DNA of 5,569 nucleotides from Actinobacteria bacterium UBA7422 (lineage in GTDB: Bacteria; Actinomycetota; Actinomycetes; S36-B12): positions 1 through 5,569 of the forward strand of contig DKME01000091.1 in assembly GCA_002469525.1 (NCBI GenBank), in the 5' to 3' direction. A program made the position numbers and the translations under genes. Below are positions 4,733-5,569 of the stretch, in pieces. Within the stretch, counting starts at the first letter, position 1; every line of letters begins with the position of its first letter. The notes beneath the pieces were generated by a model. It was not told where the DNA came from, searched no databases, and was given only the letters and a program-made list of their open reading frames with translations.

Positions 4733-5569
4733 ACGCCCAATGCTCCCAGAGCAAAGAGAATCAGCCATGAAGCCCCCAACACCAGTAGTGCTTTGTCCGC
4801 GACTACCGCGTCTTCAGGTGCTTCGGCGTCCCCTCGGTCGATCACAATTCCGTACCGCAGGATTGCAAGGACAAATGGCAGCACACTCCACTCAGCCCAA
4901 GGGAGGGAAGACGGAGTTGCCGCGACGTCAAAAGCCCACAACGCGTATCCCATGATCGCGACCGCTGCTGCGGTGCCCCAGACAAATCGCAGGTATCCAA
5001 GTGAATAACCCTCTAGTGACTTGCGCCGGTTCTCAGACTTGGACCCAGTGATCTCTTCACGTTTGAGTTCGCTGTAACGCTTGCCGGCGGCCATGAATAG
5101 TGAACCAAACCCGGCCACGATCAGGAACCACTGCGAAATAGGAATGCCCGAGGCGGCACCACCGGCGACTGCGCGAAGCAGGAATCCCATCGAGAGTAAT
5201 GCGAGTTCAATAACCGGTTCGTGTTTAAGTAGGAGCGAGTAGCTGAGCGTAAATACGGCGTATGCGAGAACAACACCGGCAAGGGCAGGGGCGATCAGGT
5301 AGGCAACAACTAGTGAAACCACGCTGAGGAACGCAGCGAAAACAAGGGCAACGGGAACTGAAATTTCACCAGCGGCAATCGGCCGACGATATTTAGTTGG
5401 ATGCTCTCGGTCGCTCTCACGATCCTTTACGTCATTGATTAGATAGGTCGCACTGGAAATCAGGCAGAAAACAAAAAATGCGCCAACACTCGGCCAGAAA
5501 ATATTGACTTCAAATAGTTGCCCGGCAGCAAGTGGTGCCGCGAACACCAAAACGTTCTTCGTCCACTGT
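4729..5569 (-). CDS. ubiA: decaprenyl-phosphate phosphoribosyltransferase, UbiA family (5' end missing)
   Basis: This membrane prenyltransferase-family enzyme transfers 5-phosphoribose from PRPP to decaprenyl phosphate, the first committed step of DPA synthesis (M. tuberculosis Rv3806c). The reading frame runs through the window edge: the first visible residues are QWTKNVLVFAAPLAAG, matching the conserved RPxQWxKNxLVxAAPL near the family N-terminus, so about 20-25 residues lie outside. A TTG at 5550 would be an internal start and is not used. In visible numbering (279 residues) the Mg-diphosphate motif is N45-D46-x-x-D49-x-x-x-D53, followed by REHPTKYRRPIAAG, the family hallmark. Further family blocks are LLKHEPVIE (113-121), RAVAGG (132-137), and FGSLFMAAGKRYSEL (154-168). 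About eight or nine hydrophobic helices fit the UbiA fold. It overlaps dprE1 by four bases. The decaprenyl-phosphoribose phosphatase needed next is not in the window. Confidence 0.95.
   Translation of the reverse strand, partial: QWTKNVLVFAAPLAAGQLFEVNIFWPSVGAFFVFCLISSATYLINDVKDRESDREHPTKYRRPIAAGEISVPVALVFAAFLSVVSLVVAYLIAPALAGVVLAYAVFTLSYSLLLKHEPVIELALLSMGFLLRAVAGGAASGIPISQWFLIVAGFGSLFMAAGKRYSELKREEITGSKSENRRKSLEGYSLGYLRFVWGTAAAVAIMGYALWAFDVAATPSSLPWAEWSVLPFVLAILRYGIVIDRGDAEAPEDAVVADKALLVLGASWLILFALGALGV
4743..4747 (-). promoter_or_regulatory. ribosome binding site for dprE1 inside ubiA
   Basis: GGGAG on the minus strand lies ten bases before the ATG at 4732, within the last codons of ubiA. 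Together with the 4-base ATGA overlap it supports the 4732 start and coupled translation. The spacing is slightly long and the match is modest. Confidence 0.45.

Noticed and set aside
4733..4768. N-terminal extension of dprE1 from an ATG at 4768
   Set aside because: The 12 extra residues (MADSLCSGSIGR) have no counterpart in the family. The ATG at 4732 gives the ATGA overlap with ubiA, a GGGAG upstream and the expected N-terminus.
4643..5008. Plus-strand ORF of 121 codons
   Set aside because: It is antisense to ubiA and the start of dprE1, with low-complexity composition and no recognisable motif.

Overview
The window looks like a chromosomal piece of an actinobacterium with moderate GC content (close to half by eye, low for the phylum). 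The strongest clue is the minus-strand block ubiA-dprE1-dprE2. These are the enzymes that make decaprenylphosphoryl-arabinose (DPA), the lipid-linked arabinose donor for cell-wall arabinan, a pathway known from Actinobacteria. The Actinobacteria-type hydroxysteroid-dehydrogenase-like SDR and the DUF6159-like membrane protein fit this assignment. A mid-GC member of a group such as Microbacteriaceae or a related aquatic lineage is a guess from composition only; the genus cannot be read from this sequence.

Layout. (1) 45-587, plus strand: a small secreted, helical protein of unknown function. (2) 648-718, plus: tRNA-Gly with anticodon CCC. (3) 719-1034: an intergenic stretch of 316 bases with no convincing gene. 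It holds a candidate extended -10 element, a short direct repeat and two inverted repeats. (4) 1035-1874, plus: a six-helix integral membrane protein (DUF6159-like), overlapping by 14 bases with (5) 1861-2610, plus: a classical short-chain dehydrogenase of the 3-alpha(20-beta)-hydroxysteroid dehydrogenase type. (6) 2584-2610: a near-perfect palindrome built into the last codons of the SDR gene, probably the shared terminator between two convergent units. (7) Minus strand, in transcription order: ubiA (5569-4729, 5' end outside the window), dprE1 (4732-3392, ATGA overlap with ubiA) and dprE2 (3379-2621, 12-base gap).

Function. UbiA transfers phosphoribose from PRPP to decaprenyl phosphate. After dephosphorylation by an enzyme not seen here, the FAD oxidase DprE1 and the NAD(P)H reductase DprE2 together invert C2 of the ribose to give DPA. 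The tight spacing and overlaps argue for one co-translated operon. In Mycobacterium tuberculosis, ubiA lies apart from dprE1-dprE2, and dprE2 is followed by aftA and the emb genes; here all three are contiguous and the unit ends after dprE2. The main biological point is that DprE1 has alanine (A372) at the position of the M. tuberculosis cysteine (C387) attacked by covalent benzothiazinone inhibitors, which predicts natural insensitivity.

I see no phage, IS element, CRISPR array or defence system. The window is mostly ordinary core-genome sequence with a few details worth checking.
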